Assembly: GCA_036494675.1 (NCBI GenBank)
Contig: DASXOA010000066.1
Location: forward strand, 1-23,666
From: Rugosimonospora sp036494675
GTDB lineage: Bacteria; Actinomycetota; Actinomycetes; Mycobacteriales; Micromonosporaceae
DNA: 23,666 nt
Direction: 5' to 3'
This document shows, piece by piece, positions 14,909 to 22,302 of this stretch. Position 1 is the first letter of the stretch; every line of letters begins with the position of its first letter. The notes below the pieces were generated by a model that saw only the letters and a list, made by a program, of their open reading frames with translations, was not told the DNA's origin and did no database searches. A program made the translations under genes and the position numbers.

Positions 14909-15859
14909 ATGCGGATCGTGGTACTGGCGGGTGGCATCGGCGGAGCCCGGTTTCTCCAGGGAGTTCGAGCGAGCGGCGCAGAGGTGACCGCGATCGTCAA
15001 CGTGGGCGACGACGTCACCCTGCACGGCCTCCGGATATGTCCCGACCTGGACAGCGTGATGTACACGCTGGGTGGCGGCGCGGATGCCGAGCGCGGCTGG
15101 GGGCGGGCCGGCGAGACCTGGGCGGTCAAGGACGAACTGGCCGCGTACGGGGCCGAGCCGACCTGGTTCGGGCTCGGCGACAAGGACGTGGCGACCCATC
15201 TAGTGCGCACCAGGATGCTGGATGCCGGCTACCCGCTCTCCGCGGTGACCGAGGCGCTGTGTGCCCGCTGGCAGCCCGGGGTCCGGCTGTCGCCGGCCAC
15301 CGACGACCGGCTGGAGACCCACGTGGTGGTCCCCGATCCCGGCGGCGGCTCGCACGCCATCCACTTCCAGGAGTGGTGGATCCGGTACCGGGCGGCACTG
15401 CCCGCCCAGCGGTTCGTCTTCGTCGGGGCGGACGTGGCCAAGCCCGCCCCGGACGTGCTCGACGCGCTCGCCGCGGCCGACGTGGTATTGGTCGCACCGA
15501 GCAACCCGGTGGTGTCGATCGCCCCGATCCTCGCGGTCGGCGGGCTGCGCGACGCGCTGGTCGCCGGCGCCGCTCCGGTCGTCGGCTTCTCGCCGATCAT
15601 CGGGGGCTCACCGGTGCGGGGCATGGCCGACAAGTGCCTCGCCGCGGTGGACGTACCGGTGACCGCGGCCGGCGTCGGCGGCCTCTACGGCGCCAGGTCG
15701 GCCGGCGGTATCCTGGACGGCTGGTTGGTGGACACGTCCGACGCCGGTACCGCGGTCGACGGAGTCACGGTACGAGACTGTCCACTGTGGATGACCGATG
15801 AACGCGCCACGCTCGCCATGGTGGAACAGGGCCTGGCACTGGCCAAGGAGGTCCGGTGA
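14909..15859 (+). CDS. fbiA: 2-phospho-L-lactate/phosphoenolpyruvate transferase of F420 synthesis
   Basis: CofD/FbiA enzyme of 316 residues that joins FO to the guanylylated three-carbon unit (LPPG, or EPPG from phosphoenolpyruvate in actinobacteria), giving F420-0 or dehydro-F420-0. The start MRIVVLAGGIGGARFLQGV has the nucleotide-binding GGIGGAR loop (8-14). NVGDD (31-35), CPDLDSVMYTL (44-54), and GFSPIIGGSPVRGMADKCLA near residue 230-250 are family signatures. GGAGGA at 14895-14900, eight bases before ATG 14909, decides the start over an upstream in-frame extension. The stop overlaps the fbiB start by four bases (GTGA), so the two are translationally coupled. Confidence 0.93.
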   Translation: MRIVVLAGGIGGARFLQGVRASGAEVTAIVNVGDDVTLHGLRICPDLDSVMYTLGGGADAERGWGRAGETWAVKDELAAYGAEPTWFGLGDKDVATHLVRTRMLDAGYPLSAVTEALCARWQPGVRLSPATDDRLETHVVVPDPGGGSHAIHFQEWWIRYRAALPAQRFVFVGADVAKPAPDVLDALAAADVVLVAPSNPVVSIAPILAVGGLRDALVAGAAPVVGFSPIIGGSPVRGMADKCLAAVDVPVTAAGVGGLYGARSAGGILDGWLVDTSDAGTAVDGVTVRDCPLWMTDERATLAMVEQGLALAKEVR

Positions 15860-16950
15860 ATCTCACCATCCTGCCGGTGACCGGGATCGGCGACGTCCGC
15901 CCCGGCGACGATCTGGCCGCTCTCATCACGGATGCGGCACCCTGGCTGGAAGACGGCGACGTGCTCGTGGTCACGAGCAAGGTCGTGTCCAAGTCGGAGG
16001 GTCGGCTGGTCGCGGTGCCGGCGGACGGGCCGGAGCGGGAGGCCGCCCGCGACGCGGCCCTGGCCGGTGAGACCGTCCGGACGGTGGCCCGCCGGGGCAA
16101 CACCCAGATCACACAGACCCGGCACGGCTTCGTGATGGCCGCCGCCGGCATTGACGCGTCCAATGTGGACAACGAACACCTGGTACTGCTGCCGGTCGAC
16201 TCGGACGCCTCGGCCCGCACCCTGCGCGCCGCGCTCCGCGACCGGTACGGGCTGGACGTGGCCATCATCGTCAGCGACACCATGGGCCGGCCGTGGCGCA
16301 ACGGCCTGACCGATGTCGCCCTGGGCGCGGCCGGCATCGACGCGCTGCACGACTACCGGGGCGAGACCGACGCCTACGGCAACGAGTTGTACCTGACCCA
16401 GATGGCCATCGTCGACGAGTTGTCGTCCGCCGCCGAACTGGTCAAGGGGAAGTACGACCAGGTACCGGTCGCCGTGATCCGTGGGCTGCACGCCACCGGG
16501 GCACCGGACGGCCAGGGTGTGTCCGTGCTCGTCCGCGACGCCGAGTACGACCTGTTCTCCCTCGGCACCGCCGAGGCACGGGCGGACGGGTTGCGCACGG
16601 CGGCAGGACTGTCCAATGTGGACTACTTCGCCGATGCGCTGGTCACCGACGACCTGCTGGCCACCGCCACGGCCGGCCTGACCGAACCCGGCTTCCTGGA
16701 GGTACCGGTGAAGGCCGGGCTACCGGCCGGTACCGCACGGGCGCTGGTCCCGCACGTACCGATCGGGGCCGACCCGGCCGCCCTCGCCCGGGCCGGCGCC
16801 GGCATCCACCGGCTGCGCTGCGCCCTCGCGGCGGCCGGCGCGGCGAGCACCTGGCGGCCGGACACCGACCCGGACGGCGTCGACCTGCCGCCGGGACGGA
16901 TTCCGCTCGGCCTCGTCGCCGTCGGCATGGCGCCGACCAGAGCCCGCTGA
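15856..16950 (+). CDS. fbiB: Coenzyme F420-0:L-glutamate ligase with eroded flavin domain
   Basis: CofE/FbiB ligase that adds glutamates to F420-0 with GTP. Residues 1-240 form a full CofE domain: VTSKVVSKSEGR (39-50), AAGIDASNVD (96-105), SDTMGRPWRNGLTDVALG (140-157) and TDAYGNELYLTQMAIVDELSSAAELVKGK (171-199). Mycobacterial FbiB is about 448 residues, with a C-terminal FMN nitroreductase domain that reduces dehydro-F420-0. This protein has 364 residues. It lacks the RRSVRxF-type entry and the middle of that domain, keeping only fragments such as AGAGIHRLRCALAAAGAASTW (313-333) and LPPGRIPLGLVAVG (344-357). GTG 15856 follows AAGGAGG (15845-15851). The gene ends 3 bp from the convergent mannose gene. 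Confidence 0.9.
   Translation: MNLTILPVTGIGDVRPGDDLAALITDAAPWLEDGDVLVVTSKVVSKSEGRLVAVPADGPEREAARDAALAGETVRTVARRGNTQITQTRHGFVMAAAGIDASNVDNEHLVLLPVDSDASARTLRAALRDRYGLDVAIIVSDTMGRPWRNGLTDVALGAAGIDALHDYRGETDAYGNELYLTQMAIVDELSSAAELVKGKYDQVPVAVIRGLHATGAPDGQGVSVLVRDAEYDLFSLGTAEARADGLRTAAGLSNVDYFADALVTDDLLATATAGLTEPGFLEVPVKAGLPAGTARALVPHVPIGADPAALARAGAGIHRLRCALAAAGAASTWRPDTDPDGVDLPPGRIPLGLVAVGMAPTRAR
16158..16170. repeat. GTCC-N5-GGAC palindrome, AAT type, copy 1
   Basis: GTCCAATGTGGAC in fbiB, Ser-Asn-Val-Asp with the rare codon AAT. An identical 13-mer lies at 16611-16623 in the same gene within an unrelated protein segment. Confidence 0.6.
16611..16623. repeat. GTCC-N5-GGAC palindrome, AAT type, copy 2
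   Basis: Second exact GTCCAATGTGGAC in fbiB. Apart from the shared Ser-Asn-Val-Asp, the flanking residues of the two copies differ. Confidence 0.6.
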
Positions 16951-16953
16951 GCG

Positions 16954-18054
16954 TCAGGTCAGCCGCTGGTCGCCGCGCTCCTTCAGCCGGTCGACCAGCA
17001 TCTTGACGTCCTGCGCCCGATCGCGCGGACAGACCAGTACCGCGTCGGGCGTATCCACCACGATCAAGTCGGACACGCCGAGCGCGGCGATCAGCCGGCC
17101 GGAGTGCGGCACGACGACCAGCCGGTGGGAGTCGACCAGCAGCATGTCCGGCTTCTCCACCGTGTCGCCCGGCCCGATCACCACGTTGCCGCGCTCGTCC
17201 GAGCCCAGGATGTCGCCCAGCGTGTGGAAGTCGCCGACATCGTTCCAGCCGAAGTCGCCCGGCACGGTCGCCACCATGCCGGCGGCTGCCGCGCCCTCCA
17301 TCACCGCGTAGTCCACGGAGATCTTCAACAGCGTGGGCCACACCTCGCCGAGGACCCGCTCCCGCTCATCGGTCGGCCAGGCCGCCGCGATCCGGGTCAG
17401 CCCGGCGTGCAACTCCGGTTGCTGGCGGGCCAACTCCCGGAGGAAGACGTCCACCCGCCAGACGAACATGCTGGCGTTCCACAGGTACCGTCCGGAGTCC
17501 ACATAGGACCGGGCGACCTCGTACGACGGCTTCTCCTTGAACTGGTCGACCCGGCGCACCGGGCCGCCGTCCAGCAGTTCGCCGCACTCCAGATAGCCGT
17601 ACCCGGTCTCGGGGTGGGTCGGCGAGATCCCCACGGTCATCAACAGGCCCCGCTGCGCTCCGGCGATCGCGTCCTGCAACACCCGGACGAAGTGCCCCCC
17701 GTCGCGGACCAGATGGTCGGCCGCGAACGAGCCCATCACCGCGTCCGGATCCCGGCTGGCGATCAGCGCGGCGGCCAGACCGATCGCGGCGCACGAGTCG
17801 CGCGGGGACGGCTCGACCAGGATGTTGTCCTCCGGCACGGAGGGTAACTGCCGTGCGACCCCGGCGGCATGCGCGACCCCGGTCACCACGTAGATGCACT
17901 CGGGCGGCGTGAGCGGCGCGAGGCGCTCGACCGTGGCCTGCAACAGGGTCGCCTCGGTCCCGGTGAGCGGGTGGAGGAACTTGGGGTTTCCCGAGCGGGA
18001 CAGCGGCCACAGACGGGTACCGCTGCCACCGGCCGGGATGACCGCGTAGAGCAT
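16954..18054 (-). CDS. manC: Mannose-1-phosphate guanylyltransferase
   Basis: Cytoplasmic nucleotidyltransferase of 366 residues that makes GDP-mannose from mannose-1-phosphate and GTP. It shows AVIPAGGSGTRLWPLSR (4-20) for nucleotide binding, Asp113 in AADHLV for the metal, FKEKP (172-176), WNASMF (192-197), SVDYAVME (246-253) and DFGWNDVGD (267-275). It lacks the C-terminal phosphomannose isomerase domain of the longer bifunctional ManC proteins. ATG 18054 starts directly at the fold; GTG 18081 (nine residues longer) is possible, and neither has a good ribosome site. It lies downstream of a GT4 glycosyltransferase on the same strand and could supply its donor sugar. Confidence 0.88.
   Translation of the reverse strand: MLYAVIPAGGSGTRLWPLSRSGNPKFLHPLTGTEATLLQATVERLAPLTPPECIYVVTGVAHAAGVARQLPSVPEDNILVEPSPRDSCAAIGLAAALIASRDPDAVMGSFAADHLVRDGGHFVRVLQDAIAGAQRGLLMTVGISPTHPETGYGYLECGELLDGGPVRRVDQFKEKPSYEVARSYVDSGRYLWNASMFVWRVDVFLRELARQQPELHAGLTRIAAAWPTDERERVLGEVWPTLLKISVDYAVMEGAAAAGMVATVPGDFGWNDVGDFHTLGDILGSDERGNVVIGPGDTVEKPDMLLVDSHRLVVVPHSGRLIAALGVSDLIVVDTPDAVLVCPRDRAQDVKMLVDRLKERGDQRLT
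17497..17509. repeat. GTCC-N5-GGAC palindrome, TAT type, minus-strand copy
   Basis: On the minus strand this reads GTCCTATGTGGAC, Ser-Tyr-Val-Asp with TAT, identical to 1569-1581 in gabT. Confidence 0.55.
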
Positions 18055-18113
18055 CAAACCATCATGCCGGGCGCCGGCCACCGGCGTCGTGTCGAGACAC
18101 GCAAAGTAGCCGA

Positions 18114-18136
18114 TAGTGACCCTAATGAGATGTCAA
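18114..18136 (-). promoter_or_regulatory. Candidate internal promoter of manC
   Basis: A perfect TTGACA -35 (complement of 18131-18136) begins on the base after the glycosyltransferase stop codon. The best -10 is not clear: TCGGCT at 17-bp spacing or TATCGG at 15 bp. The DNA here is AT-rich relative to both genes. GTGTC-GA-GACAC at 18090-18101 is a small hairpin just downstream. Confidence 0.35.
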
Positions 18137-19276
18137 TCATCCGGCGGCCGCACGGGCCCAGGCGGCCAGGTGTACCTCGGCGCTGGACTCCCAGGTGAAC
18201 TCCTTCGCCCGGTCGAACCCGGCCTTGGCCAGCGCGAGCCGCCGCGCCTCGTCGTCGAGGAGCGCACCGAGGTCGCGGGCGATCTCCTCCGCGCTCTCGC
18301 CGGTGTAGGCGACCGCGTCGCCACCGACTTCCGGAAGCGACAGCCGGGGCGTCGTGAGCACCGGTGCGGCGCACGCCATGGCCTCAAGGATCGGCAGCCC
18401 GAACCCTTCGCCGTGGGACGGGTACGCGGCGACCAGCGCACCACCGAGGTATCCGGGGAGGTCCGCGTACCGCAGGTAGCCCGGCCGCAGCAGGCGCAGG
18501 TTGGCGGGCACCTCGACGACGGCCTGGTCGATGTCGTCGTCGTGCCCGGAGCCGCCGGCCACCACCAGCGCCGGCGGCCGCTCGCGGGCGGCCACCGCCA
18601 GTGCCCAGCCCCGGATCAGGTTCGGCACGTTCTTGCGGGGCTCCTTGGCTCCGAGAAACGCCACGTACGGCGTGTCGCCGAGCCCCAACCGTGCCCGGAC
18701 CCGCGCCTTCTCGTCGTCGCTCGGCGCGTGGAACGCCTCGTGGTCGACGCCGTGGTAGGCCACGTCGATCCTGGTCGGGTCGGCGTCGAGCAGCCGGATC
18801 AGCTCGTCCCGGGTGGCCTTGCTGGGAACGATCACCCGGGCCGCGCGGCGCAGCGACGTCTTGATCGCGCTGCGGAAGAAGGTCCGCTTGGACTTGTCGT
18901 AGTGCTCCGGCTCGGTGAAGAACGTCGCGTCGTGCACGGTCACCGTGACCGGGCAGGCCGCCCGCAACGGACACGTATAGAACGGCGAGTGCAGCACCTG
19001 CGCGCCGACCTGCTGGGCCAGCAGCGGCAGGCCGGTCTGCTCCCAGGCCAGCCGGGCCGGCCGGTGGGCGACAGCGGCCGGCGCACCGATCACTTCGGCG
19101 TTGGCGAGTAACCGACTGTAACGCTCCGCATCCGTACGCTGGCACACCACTACAAGATCGGCGTCGAGTCCGTTCAGAGCCTTGAGCAAGCCGTCGACGT
19201 AACGTCCGACGCCACCACGGTCCGCCGGGACACTGGTTGCATCGACAAGTACGCGGGTCGCTTGACCGCCGGTCAC
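18137..19276 (-). CDS. GT4-type glycosyltransferase
   Basis: Retaining glycosyltransferase of the GT-B fold, family GT4, 379 residues. The N-terminal domain carries the donor-side glycine loop GGVGRYVDGLLKAL (21-34). The C-terminal domain begins near YVAFLGAKEPRKNVPNLI (204-221) and has the E-x7-E motif GEGFGLPILEAM with Glu290 and Glu298. There is no signal peptide or membrane helix, so it acts on the cytoplasmic face. GAGGAG seven bases before GTG 19276 favours that start; the ATG at 19291 lies within this ribosome-site region and has no good site of its own. With manC just downstream on the same strand, transfer of mannose to a lipid-linked or cell-wall glycan is likely. The acceptor is unknown. 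Confidence 0.82.
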   Translation of the reverse strand: MTGGQATRVLVDATSVPADRGGVGRYVDGLLKALNGLDADLVVVCQRTDAERYSRLLANAEVIGAPAAVAHRPARLAWEQTGLPLLAQQVGAQVLHSPFYTCPLRAACPVTVTVHDATFFTEPEHYDKSKRTFFRSAIKTSLRRAARVIVPSKATRDELIRLLDADPTRIDVAYHGVDHEAFHAPSDDEKARVRARLGLGDTPYVAFLGAKEPRKNVPNLIRGWALAVAARERPPALVVAGGSGHDDDIDQAVVEVPANLRLLRPGYLRYADLPGYLGGALVAAYPSHGEGFGLPILEAMACAAPVLTTPRLSLPEVGGDAVAYTGESAEEIARDLGALLDDEARRLALAKAGFDRAKEFTWESSAEVHLAAWARAAAG

Positions 19277-19422
19277 GGGTTCACTCCTCATCGGGCCTGC
19301 CGCAGGACTCCTTCCGCAAGACTACGCCCGACGAGCCGCGCGTCAGTGACCGCAACGCGACGATCATCCCAACCTGTGCGGGCGGGCGATCTGATTATCG
19401 GCAATGTGATACATCTGCCCTG

Positions 19423-20145
19423 GTGAACAACGTGCGTCAGCTTCTCGCCGCCGCCGTGGACGTCGATCCGACACGCCCACTGCTTACCTTCTACGACGAC
19501 GGGAGCGGGGAACGCACCGAATTGTCCGGAGCGACGCTGGCCAATTGGGTAGCAAAGACGGCCAATCTGCTCGTCGACGGAATCGGACTCGGCCCCGGCG
19601 ACCGCGCGCTCGTGCTGCTGCCGCCGCACTGGCAGACCGCCGCCGTACTGCTCGGTTGCTGGTCGGCAGGGCTGTCGGTACAGCCGGCCGATCGGTCGCG
19701 TCGGAGTCGGTCCAGCGCCGAAGCCGCCAGCGACGCCGCGGGCAAGACGGCCGACGTCGCGTTCGTTGCGGCGGACCGGACCGACGAGGTCACTGTCGGT
19801 GAGCGGTACGCACTCGGACTGCACCCGTTCGGGCTACCCCTGCGGGAGGTACCGCCCGGGTACGCGGACTACTCGATCGAGGTACGCGGCCACGGCGACC
19901 GGTTCACGCCCGCTGCCCCCGCGGACGACCAGGGGCCGCTGTGCGCACAGGCCGCGCAGCGCGCGTCGATACTCGGGATCGGCGCCGGCGAGCGCGTGCT
20001 CATCGACGCCGGTACCCACCCGGACCCGGTCGACTGGCTGCTCGCCCCGCTCTCCGCGCGGGCCAGCCTTGTCCTGTGTGGACACCTGGACCAGGATCGG
20101 CTGGCCGCGCGCGTGCGGGCCGAACGGGTCAACCGTGTGATCTAG
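19423..20145 (+). CDS. TIGR03089 family protein
   Basis: 240-residue actinobacterial protein resembling only the N-terminal part of AMP-binding acyl-CoA synthetases. RPLLTFYDDGSGERTELSGATLANWVAKTANLL (18-50) and GPGDRALVLLPPHWQTAAVLLGCWSAGLSV (58-87) are clear signatures. The adenylation core and the catalytic Lys domain are absent, so it cannot be a complete ligase; the role of the family is unknown. GTG 19423 gives the usual N-terminus, while the frame is open to 19237. There is no ribosome site, and TACATC at 19410-19415 could be a leaderless-type -10. It is divergent from the glycosyltransferase, and its last 17 bases overlap the convergent acetoacetyl-CoA synthetase gene. Confidence 0.78.
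   Translation: MNNVRQLLAAAVDVDPTRPLLTFYDDGSGERTELSGATLANWVAKTANLLVDGIGLGPGDRALVLLPPHWQTAAVLLGCWSAGLSVQPADRSRRSRSSAEAASDAAGKTADVAFVAADRTDEVTVGERYALGLHPFGLPLREVPPGYADYSIEVRGHGDRFTPAAPADDQGPLCAQAAQRASILGIGAGERVLIDAGTHPDPVDWLLAPLSARASLVLCGHLDQDRLAARVRAERVNRVI
20071..20083. repeat. GTCC-N5-GGAC palindrome in a different reading frame
   Basis: GTCCTGTGTGGAC in the TIGR03089 gene is read GTC CTG TGT GGA C, out of phase with the Ser-x-Val-Asp copies, and uses rare TGT and GGA codons. This shows that the motif is not simply a protein motif. Confidence 0.5.
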
Positions 20146-22114
20146 ACATCGCCAACTCCTCGAAGGCGAGCAACGAGTCGGGGTTGGCCAGCGCCCCGCG
20201 GGCCGCCGCCGCGTCCACCGGAGTACCGGTCAGGATCTTCTTCACCGGTACCTCCAGCTTCTTCCCGCTCAGCGTCCGCGGCACCGCGGCGACCTGGTAG
20301 ATCTCGTCCGGTACGTGCCGGGGCGACAGCGCGGCGCGCAGCTCCCGGGCGATCCGGGAGCGCAGGGCGTCGTCCAGCGTCACGCCATCCGACGGCACGA
20401 TGAACAGCAGCAACTCCCCGGCACCGCCCTCACCGTCCTCCAGGTGCACCACGACCGAGTCGGCCACCTCCGGCATCCCGTCGACCACGGAGTAGAACTC
20501 GGCGGTGCCCAGCCGGACCCCACCCCGGTTCAGGGTGGCGTCCGAGCGGCCGGTGATCACGCAGGTACCCCGCTCGGTGATGGTGATCCAGTCACCGTGC
20601 CGCCACACGCCTGGGTACACGTCGAAGTACGCCTCCCGGTACCGCTGGCCGTCCTCGTCGCCCCAGAAGCCGACCGGCATCGACGGCATCGGTGCGGTGA
20701 TCACCAACTCGCCCAGCTCGCCGATGACCGGGGTACCGGACCGGTCGTAGGCCTCGACCCGTGCGCCCAGCGCCCGGCAGGAGATCTCGCCCTGGTACAC
20801 GGGCAGCAGCGGTGAGCCGCCGACGAAGCCGGTGCAGACGTCGGTGCCTCCGGACAGCGAGGCGAGCAGGATGTCCTCGCCCACCGCCTCGTACACCCAG
20901 GCGAAACCCTCCGGTGGCAGCGGCGCGCCGGTCGAACCCAGCCCGCGCAGCGCGCTCCCGACCAGGTCGCGGGGCACCACGCCGGCCTTGCGGCAGGCCA
21001 GCAGGAACGGCGCCGAGGTGCCGAAGTAGGTGATGCCCAGCTCGCCGGCGAGCCGCCAGAGCGCGGCCGGGTCGGGTTCGGCCGGCTGACCGGGCCGCGC
21101 CGAGACGACCGGGTTGCCGTCGAACAGCACGATCGCCGAACCGACGGCCGGCCCGGAGACCAGGTAGTTCCACATCATCCAGCCGGTGGTGGTGAACCAG
21201 AAGAACCGGTCACCCGGGCCCAGATCCTGGTGCAGGGCGAGCATCTTGAGGTGCTCCAGCAGGATGCCGCCGTGTCCGTGGACGATGGGCTTGGGCAACC
21301 CGGTGGTACCGGAGGAATAGAGCACGTACAGCGGGTGGTCGAACGGTACCGGCGTGAACTCCAGCGGCTCGTCGGTCGGCCCGGCCAGCTCCGACCAGCC
21401 GTCCGGCGCACCACTGTCCAGATAGGACAGTGTGATGGTGTGCTCCAGCGACGGCAACGCCTCCCGGATCGCGGCCACCTCGCCGCGGCGGTCGACCGCC
21501 TTGTCGCCGTACCGGTACCCGTCGATGGCCACCAGTACCTTGGGCCCGATCTGCCGCCACCGGTCGGTCACGCTGCGGGTGCCGAACTCGGGTGCGCACG
21601 AGGAGAAGATGGCGCCCAGGCTCGCGGTCGCGAGCAGCAGCACGTAGGTCTCCGGGATGTTCGGCAGGTACGCGGCGACTCGGTCGCCCGCGCCGACGCC
21701 GAGCCGGAGCAGTCCGGCCCGGACCCGCCGGACCTGCTCGCGCAGTTCGGCCGCGGTCAGGGTCACCGTGTCCCGGGTCTGCGAGACGCCGAAGACCATC
21801 GGAGTGGTATCCGCCACATCCGGCATCCGCAGCACCTGTTCGCTGTAGTTGAGCCGGGCACCGGGGAACCAGACCGCCCCGGGCATGTGCGGATCCGCCA
21901 GTACGGCGGTGGGCGCGGTGTGCGCCGACACCATGAAGTAGTCCCAGATGGCTCCCCAGAATCCGGCGAGGTCCGTGGTCGACCACTCCCACAGCGCCGG
22001 GTAGTCGGCGAAGTCCAGCCCCCGCTCGCGGGCCAACCACGCCATGAAATCGCCTATGCGGTAACGGTTTCTCGCATCGGCAGGCGGACTCCAGAGCACC
22101 TTGTCCACGGTCAT
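20129..22114 (-). CDS. Acetoacetyl-CoA synthetase
   Basis: ATP-dependent acyl-CoA ligase of 661 residues that activates acetoacetate to acetoacetyl-CoA in the cytoplasm. The AMP-binding loop is YSSGTTGLPKPIVHG (266-280). TGRSDATLNRGGVRLGTAEFY (521-541) is the hinge and acetoacetyl-type motif. The C-terminal catalytic lysine lies in LSGKKLEVPVKK (615-626). The N-terminus with WEWSTTDLAGFWGAIWDYF (43-61) and length match the acetoacetate-CoA ligase family (TIGR01217) rather than acetyl-CoA synthetase. ATG 22114 has GGGGAGAGG (complement of 22119-22127) five bases upstream; the frame extends to 22318 but crosses the tandem repeats. It may feed ketone-body or leucine-derived acetoacetate, or polyhydroxybutyrate-type carbon, into acetyl-CoA. 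Confidence 0.9.
   Translation of the reverse strand: MTVDKVLWSPPADARNRYRIGDFMAWLARERGLDFADYPALWEWSTTDLAGFWGAIWDYFMVSAHTAPTAVLADPHMPGAVWFPGARLNYSEQVLRMPDVADTTPMVFGVSQTRDTVTLTAAELREQVRRVRAGLLRLGVGAGDRVAAYLPNIPETYVLLLATASLGAIFSSCAPEFGTRSVTDRWRQIGPKVLVAIDGYRYGDKAVDRRGEVAAIREALPSLEHTITLSYLDSGAPDGWSELAGPTDEPLEFTPVPFDHPLYVLYSSGTTGLPKPIVHGHGGILLEHLKMLALHQDLGPGDRFFWFTTTGWMMWNYLVSGPAVGSAIVLFDGNPVVSARPGQPAEPDPAALWRLAGELGITYFGTSAPFLLACRKAGVVPRDLVGSALRGLGSTGAPLPPEGFAWVYEAVGEDILLASLSGGTDVCTGFVGGSPLLPVYQGEISCRALGARVEAYDRSGTPVIGELGELVITAPMPSMPVGFWGDEDGQRYREAYFDVYPGVWRHGDWITITERGTCVITGRSDATLNRGGVRLGTAEFYSVVDGMPEVADSVVVHLEDGEGGAGELLLFIVPSDGVTLDDALRSRIARELRAALSPRHVPDEIYQVAAVPRTLSGKKLEVPVKKILTGTPVDAAAARGALANPDSLLAFEELAMSRSHG
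21416..21428. repeat. GTCC-N5-GGAC palindrome in the acetoacetyl-CoA synthetase gene
   Basis: The coding (minus) strand reads GTCCTATCTGGAC, Ser-Tyr-Leu-Asp with the rare TAT codon, followed by rare AGT. The plus strand is also part of a longer inverted repeat, CACTGTCC-agata-GGACAGTG (21413-21433 region). Confidence 0.5.
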
Positions 22115-22175
22115 CGCGCCTCTCCCCACGTCGGTGGTGCCATCAATCCTGCACCGTGGCGGGCGGCTTGGCGGT

Positions 22176-22241
22176 GCCGGGAGCCGGTGACCGCGACGCC
22201 GGGAGCCGGTGACCGCGACGTCGGGAACTGGTGACAGCGAC
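22176..22241. repeat. Three tandem 22-bp repeats in a divergent promoter region
   Basis: Units at 22176-22197 and 22198-22219 are identical; the third (22220-22241) differs at four positions. Each contains GGGAGCCGGTGACC or its variant and the shared GTGAC. The array lies between the divergent acetoacetyl-CoA synthetase (start 22114) and membrane protein (start 22303) genes. A period of about two helical turns would place a protein on one face of the DNA; replication slippage is the neutral alternative. Confidence 0.75.
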
Positions 22242-22289
22242 GCCGGCGGGCGCCCTGTCCGGTGGGGTGTCCGTCTGTCCGGAACACGG

Positions 22290-22295
22290 TACGGT
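22290..22295 (+). promoter_or_regulatory. Probable leaderless -10 of the membrane protein gene
   Basis: TACGGT (TANNNT) is followed by seven bases and ATG 22303, and there is no Shine-Dalgarno. Confidence 0.38.
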
Positions 22296-22302
22296 CCCCG
22301 GT

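Noticed and set aside
22176..22241. CRISPR-like array
   Set aside because: The three units are directly adjacent with no spacers, and no cas genes are present.
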